Source of the DNA: Polaromonas sp.
GTDB lineage: Bacteria > Pseudomonadota > Gammaproteobacteria > Burkholderiales > Burkholderiaceae_C
Assembly (NCBI RefSeq): GCF_013817205.1
Contig: NZ_JACDDD010000007.1
Span: 1 to 64,000, forward strand
Direction of reading: 5' to 3'
DNA: 64,000 nucleotides
Shown here: in pieces, positions 1 through 10,188 of the stretch
How positions within the stretch are numbered: position 1 is the first letter of the stretch
Layout: each line of letters starts with the position of its first letter
The notes under the pieces: model-generated
The model's database searches: none
Seen by the model: only the letters and a program-made list of their open reading frames with translations
Told to the model about the DNA's origin: nothing
Made by a program: the position numbers and the translations under genes

Positions 1-102
1 TACGGACCGCGCGTTCGCGTACTTCGGGGGAAAACTTGTTTGATTTCTTCATGGCTCCATCTTCTCAAAGGTTGGAGCCTCCTCAATTCCCGGGGCGATT
101 CA
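1..102 (-). mobile_element. Terminus of an IS3-family insertion sequence, truncated by window edge; orfA N-terminus MKKSNKFSPEVRERAVR (CDS 1..52)
   Basis: Reverse strand reads ATGAAGAAATCAAACAAGTTTTCCCCCGAAGTACGCGAACGCGCGGTCCGT, a typical IS3-family OrfA start; preceded by TGAATCGCCCCGGG, an IS3-type terminal repeat, ending at 102. Confidence 0.75.
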
Positions 103-275
103 TGTTGTGCTGGCGCAAGGGGCAGCGGAACATGCGGATATGGTTCGGAGTTGGGCCAGATCAGCTTGGGTAGCGTGGACGCCCCACCATGCAGTGGTGA
201 AAGAATGGCTGGTGCGGTCTAACGTTCATAAGTGGACTCCCCCACAAGCGCAAAACTGACCGATAGTTTGGCAAC

Positions 276-530
276 TCAGCCCAACGACTCAATCAAATCC
301 ACATACTGCTGCATCGCGTCTTCCTGCGACGTGCCCTTGAGCTTGCTCCAGGCGTCCCATTTGGCGCGCGCGACCATCTCGCTGAAGCCTGGCTTTTTCT
401 CCGTGTTGTCGCCCACGCTGCCCTGTTTGTACAGCGCGTAAATCTGTAGCAGGGTAGCGTTGTCGGGGCGCTCGCTGAGGTTCTTGGAATCGGCCATGGC
501 TTTATCGAAAGCGGCTTTGAGGTCTGACAT
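276..530 (-). CDS. Acyl-CoA-binding protein (ACBP)
   Basis: MSDLKAAFDKAMADSKNLSERPDNATLLQIYALYKQGSVGDN..KWDAWSKLKGTSQEDAMQQYVDLI matches the ACBP fold signature. Confidence 0.9.
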   Translation of the reverse strand: MSDLKAAFDKAMADSKNLSERPDNATLLQIYALYKQGSVGDNTEKKPGFSEMVARAKWDAWSKLKGTSQEDAMQQYVDLIESLG

Positions 531-619
531 GAAGATGCTCCGTAGGTTGCGAAGGCCCCAGAAATTGGGGTAACTGCCCGGTATCTTAGCCACACCGTTG
601 CTATCAGAATAGACCCTTG

Positions 620-690
620 CCCCCACGCTTGTCACTGCGTGTACTGCGCTGCCCCCCGAGGGGGCGCATTTTTCTTGGGGCGGCCCTGCG
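620..690 (+). repeat. Dispersed GC-rich intergenic repeat R1, copy A (degenerate)
   Basis: gcccccacgcttgtcactgcgtgtactgcgctgccccccgagggggcgca. Confidence 0.65.
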
Positions 691-731
691 AAAAACGGGC
701 TCATCGCCTTTGATTTTTATCTGGAGTTTTC

Positions 732-2252
732 ATGGTCACACGCGTTTCGGCCCAGGCAGCGGGCAAAAAAGTCGCGAAGAATGTACAGAAAAACGTGACG
801 CGCGCGGTCTCCGGCACCCTGGGCCTGTCGGGCGAACGCATGAGCAAGGTGGACACCGCCTGGCTGCGCATGGACACCCCGTCCAACCTGATGATGATTG
901 TCGGCGTCTGGCAGCTCACGCCGGGTGTCAGCCATGCGGCGGTCTGTGAGCGCATGGAGACCAGCCTGCTCAAGTACGGGCGCTTCCGCCAGCGCGTGAT
1001 GGAAGACACCGCAGGCGCCACCTGGGTCGAGGACCGCTATTTCGACGTGAAGAACCACGTCATTGCGGAAAAGCTGCCCAAAAGCGCCAAAGGGCAGGAA
1101 CAGGAGGTACTGCAGGACCGCGTGGCCGAGCTCGCCATGCAGCCGCTGGACCGCACACGCCCGCTGTGGCAAATCCACCTGGTCGAGGACTACACCAGCC
1201 CCGACGGCGTCAAGGGCAGCGCCATGATTGTGCGCATCCACCACTGCATTGCCGATGGCATCGCACTGATCTCGGTGACCATGTCGCTGGTCGATGGCGG
1301 CGCCGCGCCGCCCGAGCGACGCAAAAAGGAAACCGGCGGCGCCGAGGACTGGATTGCCGACACCCTGCTCAAGCCCTTTACCGACCTGACCGTCAAGGCG
1401 CTGGGCGCGGCCGGTGACGGCGCGGTGCGTTCGCTGCACCTGCTGAGCGATCCGCAAAAAGGCATGGCGGGCTCGATGGACATGGCCAAGGTCGTCTTGC
1501 AGGTGCTCAAAGACGGCGCCGCGCTGGCGCTGATGCCTGACGACTCGAAAACCCGGCTCAAGGGTAAACCGGGAACGACCAAAAAAGTCGCCTGGTGTCA
1601 GCCGATTCCGCTGGAGGAAGTCAAGGCCATCGGCAAGGCGCTGAACTGCTCGATCAACGACGTGCTGCTCAGTTGCGTGGCTGGCGCCATCGGCGAATAC
1701 CTCAAGTCGCACGGCGACGATGTCAAAGGCCAGGAAATCCGCGCCATGGTGCCGGTCAACCTGCGGCCCATGGAGCAGGCCTACAAGCTGGGCAACCGCT
1801 TCGGCCTGGTGCCGCTGGTGCTACCCATCGGCGTGGACAATCCCGTAGAGCGCGTTTACGAAGTGCGCAGGCGCATGGCCGCGCTCAAGGGCAGCTACCA
1901 GCCGCTGCTGGCCTTCAGCCTGCTGGCGATCGCCGGCCTGCTGATCAAGCCGGCGCAGGACGCGATGCTGAACCTGTTCTCGAAAAAAACCACGGCCGTA
2001 ATGACCAACGTGCCGGGCCCGCGCGAAAAACTGAAGTTCTGCGGCGCCACGCTGGAGCAAAGCATGTTCTGGGTGCCGCAGTCAGGCGACGTCGGCCTGG
2101 GCGTGTCCATCCTGAGCTACGGCGGCGGCGTGCAGTTCGGCGTAATCACCGACAGCACGCTCTGCCCCGAGCCCCAGCGCATCATCGACGAGTTCATTCC
2201 CGAATTTGCCAAACTATCCATCGTGACCTTGATGCTGCCTTGGGGGGAGTGA
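732..2252 (+). CDS. Wax ester synthase/diacylglycerol acyltransferase (WS/DGAT) family
   Basis: HHCIADGIA active-site motif (HHxxxDG) and C-terminal NVPGPREKLKFCGA block typical of WS/DGAT. Confidence 0.9.
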   Translation: MVTRVSAQAAGKKVAKNVQKNVTRAVSGTLGLSGERMSKVDTAWLRMDTPSNLMMIVGVWQLTPGVSHAAVCERMETSLLKYGRFRQRVMEDTAGATWVEDRYFDVKNHVIAEKLPKSAKGQEQEVLQDRVAELAMQPLDRTRPLWQIHLVEDYTSPDGVKGSAMIVRIHHCIADGIALISVTMSLVDGGAAPPERRKKETGGAEDWIADTLLKPFTDLTVKALGAAGDGAVRSLHLLSDPQKGMAGSMDMAKVVLQVLKDGAALALMPDDSKTRLKGKPGTTKKVAWCQPIPLEEVKAIGKALNCSINDVLLSCVAGAIGEYLKSHGDDVKGQEIRAMVPVNLRPMEQAYKLGNRFGLVPLVLPIGVDNPVERVYEVRRRMAALKGSYQPLLAFSLLAIAGLLIKPAQDAMLNLFSKKTTAVMTNVPGPREKLKFCGATLEQSMFWVPQSGDVGLGVSILSYGGGVQFGVITDSTLCPEPQRIIDEFIPEFAKLSIVTLMLPWGE

Positions 2253-2266
2253 GCTGGTCTTGTAAG

Positions 2267-2322
2267 CTTTTTCGTGCTCTAGCCCACGACTGACGGGCGT
2301 AAGGAGCTATTGAATTCATAGC
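2267..2322 (-). repeat. Dispersed short intergenic repeat R2, copy
   Basis: Minus strand gctatgaattcaatagctccttacgcccgtcagtcgtgggctagagcacgaaaaa. Confidence 0.7.
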
Positions 2323-2449
2323 AACTCGTAGAGTCTGCAGGCATCGCGCTGTGGCACCGGCTTGCGGCGGGCAGTAGTTTTAACTCCCCACTCCCAACCC
2401 CCCGCCTCATTTGGCCGCGTGCGCTGCGCTCGCTTGCAAACATGACTGT

Positions 2450-2760
2450 TCGTTGGGATTCCCGCAGAAGAAGCGCTGCGCGCTTCTTCTGCTCCGGACT
2501 TTTGCCCCCGCATTAGTGTCGCCCCCACCCGTCGGGCTGGGCCGAGGAGCGGAGCCGAAAGTGGATCAGGACGGGCGATTGTCTGAGCGTAGCGAGTTCG
2601 AGCCCGGCCCCACTTTTGGCGAGCACCGGAGGTTGCCCGTAGCGAAGCGGAGGGACCCAGACCATCGGGTCGCCTTTCTTTCCGTTAGGTTTCTTTGGCG
2701 AGACAAAGAAAGGTAACTCGCCTGCCGGGGCGAGACCCGGCTTGTTCGAAGCACTCACAC
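2450..2760. repeat. Dispersed intergenic repeat (hairpin TTTCTTTG-GCGAGA-CAAAGAAA at 2690-2711)
   Basis: Overlapping spurious ORFs in both strands, perfect 8-bp stem; resembles the intergenic GTAGCGAAGCGGAGGGAC..GGTCGCCTTTCTTT..GGCGA.CAAAGAAAGT repeat seen in Burkholderiales. Confidence 0.55.
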
Positions 2761-2798
2761 AGCACGGGCTTGCAAAAAAATTCGACCTGCCTCGAGGC

Positions 2799-3572
2799 TC
2801 AGACCTCGACCGGAAACCGCCGTGAAGCAATCTCCAGCAAACCATCAAAAATAAGCCCTTCCACCAGTTCCACTTCAATGGACATGCTGGGGGCCATCTT
2901 CCACCCCGCACCACCGGTCATGATGCATTCCGGCGCCTCACCGCAATGGCGGGTGGTGTTTTCGACCATGCGCTGCACCGCGCCGGCAATGGCAAAGGTG
3001 CCGCCACTGGTCAGGGCGTCGCTGGTGTTGGTCGGGAAGTCCTTCACGTCGCCGGTCGGCACATGCAGGCCGGCCGTGCCGGACTCGAGCGCGCGCAGCA
3101 TGATGCCGTGGCCCGGCAGGATGATGCCGCCGAGGAACTTGCCCGAGGCGTCGATGACTTCGACGGTCACTGCCGTGCCCACCATCACGACCACGCAGGG
3201 CTTCTGGATCCCGCGGGCCAGCAGCCGCTGCCGCGCGCCTATCATCGCGACCCAGCGGTCGGCGCCCAGGCGTGCGGGATGGTCATAGCCATTGGTCACG
3301 CCGGCTTCCTGGGCACTCGGAATCACCCAGCGCGGCGCGACGTCCCAGAGTTCCATCTGTTCAATCACGCGGCGCTTGACCGCGTCGCCGGCGACGATGC
3401 AGCCAAGGATGTGCAAGGGGGCGGGCAGCCCGTTCCACTCATCGTCGGCGAGTTTGTCGATGTTTTCGAGAAACACAGCGCCATGGGCCAGCACCCGCGA
3501 TCCCGCAACCGGGGCCTCGTACTGGGCCCACTTCAGGCGGGTGTTGCCCACGTCAAGTGCTAGAAATGTCAT
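2799..3572 (-). CDS. coaX: Type III pantothenate kinase
   Basis: [45 protein letters not shown] motifs of CoaX. Confidence 0.95.
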   Translation of the reverse strand: MTFLALDVGNTRLKWAQYEAPVAGSRVLAHGAVFLENIDKLADDEWNGLPAPLHILGCIVAGDAVKRRVIEQMELWDVAPRWVIPSAQEAGVTNGYDHPARLGADRWVAMIGARQRLLARGIQKPCVVVMVGTAVTVEVIDASGKFLGGIILPGHGIMLRALESGTAGLHVPTGDVKDFPTNTSDALTSGGTFAIAGAVQRMVENTTRHCGEAPECIMTGGAGWKMAPSMSIEVELVEGLIFDGLLEIASRRFPVEV

Positions 3573-3617
3573 GTGACAGGATTATGAACACTTATGTGTG
3601 CGTGTCGGCGGGAGCCG

Positions 3618-5063
3618 TCACCGCAGTGACGTGAACGGCCGGCTGAAATCCACACTGCCGCCGCGCACGGCCTCATAGGCGCGTGAAGCGCGCAGCACCA
3701 GCGCATCGCCAAACATGGGACCGACAAACTGCAGGCCGATCGGCAAGCCATCGCTGGTTAACCCACAAGGCACGGTGCTGGCGGGTTGCTGGGTCAGGTT
3801 GAAGGGGTAGGAAAACGGTGTCCATCCCAGCATGGCGACAGGGTCCATGGGCGAATGGCCGGCGGGCCGTGCCTCGAAGGCCGGCACCGCGACGCTGGGC
3901 GTGACCAGCAGGTCGAAGCGCTGCATGAACAGGCGCATCTGCGAGCCCAGCGCGCCGCGTTGCAGATGCAAGCGCTGGATGTCGAGCAGGCTGAGCTTCT
4001 CGCCCAGCAGTGCCTCGGAACGAAAATCCGGGTCGGTCAGTGCCTGCTGCGCCGGGCTCAGGGTGTTCCAGACGGTCCAGGCACCCGCAAACCACAGACC
4101 AGTGGTGATCTCCAGCGGATCGTCAAAGCCCGGGTCGATCTGTTCGACGTGGGCGCCCAGTTCCGACAAAAGAGCCACGGCCTGCGCCACAGAACGGGCC
4201 ACCTCCGGATGCACGTTTTTTGCATAACCCAGCGTGGGCGACCACGCAATGCGCAGGCCGCGTATGCCGCCGTCCAGCCCGTGCAGGTAATCGCTGCTGT
4301 CCGGCGGCAGCGAGGTCCAGTCGCGCGCGTCGGGCTTTTTGAGCACATTCATCATCAGCGCGGCATCAAACACGCTGCGGCTGTGCGGCCCCAGATGCGC
4401 CACCGAGCCAAAAGGCGACAGCGGGTAGGCGGGTACCCGCCCGAAACTCGGTTTGAGGCCAAAGTTGCCGCAGAAAGCCGCGGGGATGCGCACTGAACCG
4501 GCTCCGTCGGTGCCCACGGCCAGCGGCCCCATGCCGGAGGCAACAGCCGCCGCCGCGCCGCCGGAAGATCCCCCCGGTGTTTTCGACAGGTCCCGGGGAT
4601 TGCGCGTGATGCCGGTACGCGGCGAGTTGGTTTCGCCCTTGCAGCCGAACTCCGGCGTGCTGGTCTTGCCGACAATCACCGCGCCGGCTTCACGCAGCCG
4701 GGCCGTGACCGGCGCGTCCACGTCCCAGGGCTGATCGACATCCACCGTGTGGCTGCCGCGCAGCGTCGGCATGCCGCGCGTCAGGATGAGATCCTTGATC
4801 GAGACCGGCACGCCGTCGAGTTCGCCGCAGGGTGCACCACCCCGCCGGAATTGTTGCCAGCGGGTTTCGCTGGCTGCGGCGGCTTGCAGCGCAGACTCCT
4901 GAGCCACCAGGCAAAAGGCCTTGAGCTGTGGATTCAGCGCATCAATCCGGGCCAGCACCGCACGCGTGGCGCCCACCGGTGAGGCCTCGCCGCTTTGATA
5001 AAGCTGCAGCAACTCGGTGGCGGTGCAGTCGGCAAGATCAGCAGGGGCAGCGGAGGGCATCAT
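3618..5063 (-). CDS. Amidase (amidase signature family)
   Basis: GVPVSIKDLILTRGMPTLRGS..KTPGGSSGGAAAAVASGMGPLAVGTDGAGSVRIPAAFCG. Confidence 0.95.
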   Translation of the reverse strand: MMPSAAPADLADCTATELLQLYQSGEASPVGATRAVLARIDALNPQLKAFCLVAQESALQAAAASETRWQQFRRGGAPCGELDGVPVSIKDLILTRGMPTLRGSHTVDVDQPWDVDAPVTARLREAGAVIVGKTSTPEFGCKGETNSPRTGITRNPRDLSKTPGGSSGGAAAAVASGMGPLAVGTDGAGSVRIPAAFCGNFGLKPSFGRVPAYPLSPFGSVAHLGPHSRSVFDAALMMNVLKKPDARDWTSLPPDSSDYLHGLDGGIRGLRIAWSPTLGYAKNVHPEVARSVAQAVALLSELGAHVEQIDPGFDDPLEITTGLWFAGAWTVWNTLSPAQQALTDPDFRSEALLGEKLSLLDIQRLHLQRGALGSQMRLFMQRFDLLVTPSVAVPAFEARPAGHSPMDPVAMLGWTPFSYPFNLTQQPASTVPCGLTSDGLPIGLQFVGPMFGDALVLRASRAYEAVRGGSVDFSRPFTSLR

Positions 5064-5078
5064 CGGGTACTCCAGACA

Positions 5079-6578
5079 TCAGGGCCGGCGGCGCATGGCT
5101 TCCGGCAGGTTCTTCCACGGCAGGTCGGCCGGGTCGGCGGCCATCGGCCCTGCAGCCTTGGCCACAATGATGTCGGTTGTTGCATCGGCCACCAGCGGCG
5201 TGAAGTCGGCGCGGAAGTGGTTGGAGCTTTTGACCACAATGATTTTCATGGCTTCGGGCGTGATGCCGACCATGCGGAACAGTTCGCGGTCCAGCATCTG
5301 CATCTGCCCGCTGGCGACGGCCACGAGAATGCCGTCGATTTCGAGGCAGGCGCAAGGCCCGAGCGTGGCGGCCATGCCGGTCATCATGGCACCCCTGAGC
5401 GTCACCTGGCCGTCGCTCACAGCGCGCACCTTGAACTCGCCCTGCACCGGCGGATCGCTGTGCTGGCCGGTGAAGGTCGGCACCGCTTGCCCGAGACTGA
5501 GGGAGACGCTGGCGCCCACGCCGACGGCCCACGCGGCCTGCGCGGCAGCGGGGTCAAACAGCAGACCCAGGGCGACTTGGCCCGGGAACTGCCGGCCCGC
5601 GCCCTGCGCGAGCAGCGCATGCAACAGGCCGGTGGTGTTGCTGCTGCCGCCGGCGCCCGGGTTGTCTTGGGTGTCGGCGATGACCAGCGGCTTGTTCATC
5701 CCCGCTGCGCGGGCCAGCACATGCGCGACCGCATCCTGCGCCGGCAGGAAATCCAGCGTCCATTGCGCGGGCTCGGCGACCCGCGCATACAGATGTGCCA
5801 GCGCGTCCGGCGCACGCTCACCATGCGCCCAGACCATGGGACCGCACTCGTCGAAGTCGGAGGCTGGAAAGCCCATGCAAAAACTAAGGCGCACATCGAA
5901 CTGTTTATCGGCGGCTGCAAGCGCTTCGTACAGGCCTTGCGCAGGCGCCATCCAGGTGCTTTGGGCGTTCAGCGGAATCAGGAAAGGCAGGCGCCGGAAC
6001 TGGACATCCTCTTTGCGGCCAAGCGCCATGCGGCGCGCCAGCAGGTCGGCTGCCAGCTCACCGGTGGAGGCCATGTCGATGTGCGGGTAGGTGCGGTAGG
6101 CGACCAGTGCATCTGCCTGCGCCAGCATGGCTTCGGTCACATTCGCGTGCAGGTCCAGGCTGGCGACAATCGGCAGGTCCGGCCCCACCAGGGTGCGGAT
6201 GCGGGTGATCAGTTCACCCTCGGTGTCGGCCACATGTTCTGCCACTCCGGCGCCGTGGAGGTCTAGGTAAACGGCGTCGAAGCCGCCTTGTGCGACATCG
6301 GCCAGCACCTCGGTGCAGATGCGTTCAAAAGCCTCCTGTGTCACATAGGACGACGGCGAGGCGCCGCACCAGCTGCCGGGCAGCACCTGCCAGCCGCGCG
6401 CCTGGGCGGCGGCGATGAAACCGCCGGCCGGCAGATTGACGCCGGTGAGCTGGTGCAGCATGGTCTGGCCCTGCATGAAAGCCGGGAACACATCACCGCG
6501 ATTAAAGGCAGCCCAGTCTGCCTTGGTGGGCGCAAAGGTGTTGGTTTCGTGCTGGTAACCGGCGACAAGGATTTTCAA
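5079..6578 (-). CDS. M81-family (microcystinase MlrC-like) metallopeptidase; probable TTG start overlapping upstream stop
   Basis: LKILVAGYQHETNTFAPTKADW..DAVYLDLHGAGVAE..DLHANVT; TTGA overlap with the stop of the ABC ATPase at 6575. Confidence 0.85.
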   Translation of the reverse strand: MKILVAGYQHETNTFAPTKADWAAFNRGDVFPAFMQGQTMLHQLTGVNLPAGGFIAAAQARGWQVLPGSWCGASPSSYVTQEAFERICTEVLADVAQGGFDAVYLDLHGAGVAEHVADTEGELITRIRTLVGPDLPIVASLDLHANVTEAMLAQADALVAYRTYPHIDMASTGELAADLLARRMALGRKEDVQFRRLPFLIPLNAQSTWMAPAQGLYEALAAADKQFDVRLSFCMGFPASDFDECGPMVWAHGERAPDALAHLYARVAEPAQWTLDFLPAQDAVAHVLARAAGMNKPLVIADTQDNPGAGGSSNTTGLLHALLAQGAGRQFPGQVALGLLFDPAAAQAAWAVGVGASVSLSLGQAVPTFTGQHSDPPVQGEFKVRAVSDGQVTLRGAMMTGMAATLGPCACLEIDGILVAVASGQMQMLDRELFRMVGITPEAMKIIVVKSSNHFRADFTPLVADATTDIIVAKAAGPMAADPADLPWKNLPEAMRRRP

Positions 6579-8221
6579 AAAGTAGCTCCGGGCGCGGCGT
6601 CCAGCAGCCGGCGCGTGTAGTCGTGTTGGGGGTGGGCGTACAGCTGGGCCGTTGGCCCTTGCTCGACAATTTTTCCCTGGTGCATCACGATGACCCGGTC
6701 GCACAGTTGCGCGGCCACCCGCAGGTCATGGGTGATGAAAAGCAGGCCCAGTCCGAGTTCGGCCTGGATCTCGCGCAGCAAGGCGAGGATTTGCGCCTGC
6801 ACACTGACGTCGAGCGCGCTGACAGCTTCGTCCGCAACCAGTACGCGCGGCCGACAGGCCAGGGCGCGGGCAATCGCGATGCGCTGGCGCTGGCCACCCG
6901 AGAATTGGCTGGGGTAACGCTGCAGGCCTTCGGCCGGTAGCCGGACCTTGTCCATCAAAAGGACTGCGAGCGCCGTCGCTTCTGCGTGACTAGCTCCGAA
7001 ATTGATAGCACCCTCGATGATGGAGTCACCGACCTTGCGGCGCGGGTTCAGCGATCGATTGGGGTCCTGAAATACCACCTGGACCTGGCTGCGCAGCGGC
7101 CGGAGCTTGCCTTCGCTGAATCCGGCGACATCGATCAGCGCGCTGTCCGCGTCCTGGCCGGGCGGTCGCCACAACACATGGCCGGCGGTCGGGTCGATCA
7201 GGCGGATCAGGCAGCGCGCCAGCGTCGATTTGCCGGACCCGGACTCACCCACCACACCCACGGTTTCGCCGGCCGATACCGCCACCGACGCGGCCTGCAG
7301 CGCATGGGTCAGGCGTTGGCGGCCCAGCCAGTCGCGCGCGACATAGGTCTTGCTGACCTCTTGGCCGCGCAGCAGCGGTGTACCGAGCGGCGCCGGACGC
7401 GCAGGCGGTGGCGTCATGCCGGGCACCGCGCCGAGAAGCATTTTGGTGTAGTCGGCCTTGGGGTTGCGCAGCACCTCGTCACGGGTGCCGTACTCGACGG
7501 CCCGCCCCTGGTTCATCACCAGCACCTCGTCGGCAATGTCGGCCACCACGCCCATGTCGTGCGTGATGAACAACACGGCGCAGCGGTGGCCGCCCGACAG
7601 GCCGGCCTGCAGGTCCTCGATCAGCTTGAGAATTTCCTTTTGTGTCGTGACATCAAGCGCCGTGGTCGGCTCGTCGCAAATCAGCAGGGCCGGCTGCAGG
7701 ATCACCGCCATCGCAATCACGATGCGCTGGCGCTGGCCGCCCGAGAGCTGGTGCGGGTAGCTGCGCATCATGCGTTCGGGCTCGGGCAGCTTGACGCGTT
7801 GCAGGATGTTCAGCACCGCCTCGTTGCGGCGCTTGGCATTCCAGTCGGTGTGCTGTCTGAGCAGCTCGTCGATCTGGTCGCCGCAGCTCATCACCGGATT
7901 CAGCGCCGTCATCGGCTCCTGGAACACCATGCCCATGGCCTGGCCGCGCAAGGCGCGCAGGCGCTGCACGCTGGCATCGAGCAGGGACTCCCCCTGCAGC
8001 ACAATGCGGCCCGGACCGGGCTTGAGCTCGCGCGCCAGCAGCCCCATCACCGCCGTGGCCATGACCGACTTTCCGGAGCCGGACTCGCCGACTACACACA
8101 GGGTCTGCCCGGCGTGAATGCGCAGGCTGATGTCTTCCACCGCGTATGCACGGTCGCTGCCCGGCGGCAGGGCCACATGCAGCTTGTCAATGACGAGGAT
8201 GGGCGCGGTCTCGGTACTCAT
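6575..8221 (-). CDS. Dipeptide/oligopeptide ABC transporter, fused tandem ATP-binding protein (DppD-DppF/GsiA-like)
   Basis: Two Walker A (GESGSGKS) and two LSGGQRQR/FSGGQRQR signatures in one 548-aa ORF. Confidence 0.95.
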   Translation of the reverse strand: MSTETAPILVIDKLHVALPPGSDRAYAVEDISLRIHAGQTLCVVGESGSGKSVMATAVMGLLARELKPGPGRIVLQGESLLDASVQRLRALRGQAMGMVFQEPMTALNPVMSCGDQIDELLRQHTDWNAKRRNEAVLNILQRVKLPEPERMMRSYPHQLSGGQRQRIVIAMAVILQPALLICDEPTTALDVTTQKEILKLIEDLQAGLSGGHRCAVLFITHDMGVVADIADEVLVMNQGRAVEYGTRDEVLRNPKADYTKMLLGAVPGMTPPPARPAPLGTPLLRGQEVSKTYVARDWLGRQRLTHALQAASVAVSAGETVGVVGESGSGKSTLARCLIRLIDPTAGHVLWRPPGQDADSALIDVAGFSEGKLRPLRSQVQVVFQDPNRSLNPRRKVGDSIIEGAINFGASHAEATALAVLLMDKVRLPAEGLQRYPSQFSGGQRQRIAIARALACRPRVLVADEAVSALDVSVQAQILALLREIQAELGLGLLFITHDLRVAAQLCDRVIVMHQGKIVEQGPTAQLYAHPQHDYTRRLLDAAPGATF

Positions 8222-9105
8222 GAACCGCGTTTCGAAAATTTGGGATCAAGCACGTCGCGCAACCCGTCGCCCAGCAGGTTGATGGCCAGGACGGTGGGCA
8301 CCAGGAACAGCGCCGGAAACAGCACGTTGCCCGGGTACTGGGTGAACTGCACCCTGCCCTCGGCCATGATGTTGCCCCAGGTTGGAATATCGGCAGGCAG
8401 ACCCAGCCCCAGGAAACTCAGGATGGCCTCGGTCAGCACCGCCGACGCGGCGACAAAGGTTCCCTGAACAATCAGCGGCGCCATGGCGTTGGGCAGGATG
8501 TGCCGCCACAGGATCACCGGCGTCGGCGTCGCCAGCGCACGCGCGGCTTCCACAAACGGCTCCTCGCGCAAGGTCAGCACCATGGAACGCACCAGTCGTG
8601 TGACGCGAGGAATTTCCGGAATCGCGATGGCCACCACCACCGTCCACAGCTGTGCGCCCAGCGCCGCCACCAGCGCTATCGCCAGCAGGATGGCCGGGAT
8701 GGCCATCAGCCCGTCCATGAAACGCATCAGCACCGCGTCGACGATGCGGAAGTAACCCGCCAGCATGCCCAGCAGCGCGCCGACACCGATGGCCACCACG
8801 GCGGTGAAAGCTGCCACCAGCAGCGAGGTGCGCGTGCCGAAAAGCACGCGGCTGTAGATGTCGCGGCCGAAGTTGTCAGCGCCCATCCAGAACGTGTGTT
8901 GGACCACTGTGCCGTCGAGCTGCGCAAACTCGCCGCGCACACCTGACGCGGTGTTGATGTGCGCCGAATCCATGGCCGCCGGGTCCACCGTGCCCAGCAG
9001 CGGCGCCAGAGCAGCCACAAGCAGCAACAGACCAATCACGCTGGCGCCGAAACGAAAGGCGCTGTTGACCCAGAGCCTTCGCCAGAGAAGCTGACCAGCG
9101 CCCAT
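8218..9105 (-). CDS. Dipeptide ABC transporter permease (DppC-like)
   Basis: GADNFGRDIYSRVLFGTRTSL, LGLGLPADIPTWGNIMAEGR; 4-nt overlap with downstream ATPase. Confidence 0.93.
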   Translation of the reverse strand: MGAGQLLWRRLWVNSAFRFGASVIGLLLLVAALAPLLGTVDPAAMDSAHINTASGVRGEFAQLDGTVVQHTFWMGADNFGRDIYSRVLFGTRTSLLVAAFTAVVAIGVGALLGMLAGYFRIVDAVLMRFMDGLMAIPAILLAIALVAALGAQLWTVVVAIAIPEIPRVTRLVRSMVLTLREEPFVEAARALATPTPVILWRHILPNAMAPLIVQGTFVAASAVLTEAILSFLGLGLPADIPTWGNIMAEGRVQFTQYPGNVLFPALFLVPTVLAINLLGDGLRDVLDPKFSKRGS

Positions 9106-10073
9106 CAGTAACGAATCCTCGGGTCGAGAAACAGGTAACTCACGTCCACCAGCAGGTTGACGCCCACATACAGCAGGCTGAAAAACAGCACTAGGCCCTG
9201 GATCACCGGAAAGTCGCGGTTCAGCACTGCATCAACCGTCAGCGAACCGAGGCCGGGGATTGAGTACACCGTCTCCGTCACCACCACACCGCCGATCAGC
9301 AAAGCCACACCGATGCCGATCACGGTAACGATGGGGACTGCGGCATTGGCCAGGGCATGACGCATTAACACTGCGGATTCGGTCAGCCCCTTGGCACGCG
9401 CGGTGCGGATGTAATCCTCGGTGAGGGCCTCGGACACGCTGGCGCGCGTCACCCGCGCGATCAGCGCGACATAAATCATGGCCAGCGTAACCCAGGGCAG
9501 CACCAGTTGCCTGGCCCAGGTCCAGACACCCCCGCCGTCGCTGCCGAACAGGCGCCGGTACCCCTGCACCGGAAACCAGTCAAGCTGCACGGCAAACACG
9601 TAAATCAGCAGGTAGCCAGTGACAAAGACCGGAATGGAAAACCCGGCGACGGAAAAGCCCGACAGCACCCGGTCCAGCCAGCCGCCCATACGCCAGGCCG
9701 CGATGGTGCCCAGCGGCACCGCCACCAACACCGCCAGCACCAGCGTGCCGGCCGCAAGGCTCAACGTGGGCTCCAGGCGCTGCGCGATAAGCTCGGTCAC
9801 GGGCTTGTTCAGGTAAAAGGAATACCCAAGGTCGCCCTGCAACACACCGCTGAACCAGATCCAGAACTGGACCAGCAGCGGCTTGCTCAGGCCCAGAGTC
9901 TCCCGGATTTTCTCGATGTCTTCGTTGGTCGAGTTGTTGCCGGCAATCACGGCCGCCGGATCCCCCGGCGTGAGCCGCAGGATCAGGAACACCACGACGG
10001 CCACCACCAGCAAAACAGGGATGGTGGCGAGCAGGCGCTGCAGCAGGAATCTCAGCATGGCCGACGGCGCCAA
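9105..10073 (-). CDS. Dipeptide ABC transporter permease (DppB-like)
   Basis: MLRFLLQRLLATIPVLLVVAVVVFLILRLTPGDPA; RARVTRASVSEAL..DYIRTARAKGL. Confidence 0.93.
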   Translation of the reverse strand: MAPSAMLRFLLQRLLATIPVLLVVAVVVFLILRLTPGDPAAVIAGNNSTNEDIEKIRETLGLSKPLLVQFWIWFSGVLQGDLGYSFYLNKPVTELIAQRLEPTLSLAAGTLVLAVLVAVPLGTIAAWRMGGWLDRVLSGFSVAGFSIPVFVTGYLLIYVFAVQLDWFPVQGYRRLFGSDGGGVWTWARQLVLPWVTLAMIYVALIARVTRASVSEALTEDYIRTARAKGLTESAVLMRHALANAAVPIVTVIGIGVALLIGGVVVTETVYSIPGLGSLTVDAVLNRDFPVIQGLVLFFSLLYVGVNLLVDVSYLFLDPRIRY

Positions 10074-10098
10074 GCAACGTGGCGACCACTCTTTTTAA

Positions 10099-10187
10099 GC
10101 AGGGGCCGCGGATCTGGCTTTGCCAGTCCGCAGGCGCAGCGCCCCCTCGGGGGGCAGCGACGACACGTCAGTGCGGAGCGTGGGGGC
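10099..10187 (-). repeat. Dispersed GC-rich intergenic repeat R1, copy B
   Basis: gcaggggccgcggatctggctttgccagtccgcaggcgcagcgccccctcggggggcag..gagcgtgggggc, nearly identical to 17799-17888. Confidence 0.85.
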
Positions 10188-10188
10188 A

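Noticed and set aside
103-240. Region after the IS3 end as a truncated gene
   Set aside because: Short frames on both strands without recognisable domain; cannot be assigned.
2513-2914. Hypothetical ORFs over the 2450-2760 block
   Set aside because: Frames run through a dispersed repeat and into coaX; likely spurious.
6958-7015. Possible R2 repeat copy inside the fused ABC ATPase (GCTATCAATTTCGGAGCTAG..)
   Set aside because: Initial similarity to R2, but the encoded segment IIEGAINFGASHAEATALAVLLMDKV fits the normal DppF/OppF alignment without an insertion, so chance resemblance is more likely.
4995-8467. Long plus-strand ORFs (423, 357 and 493 aa) opposite the amidase, M81 and ABC genes
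   Set aside because: Antisense to well-supported families; no recognisable domains.
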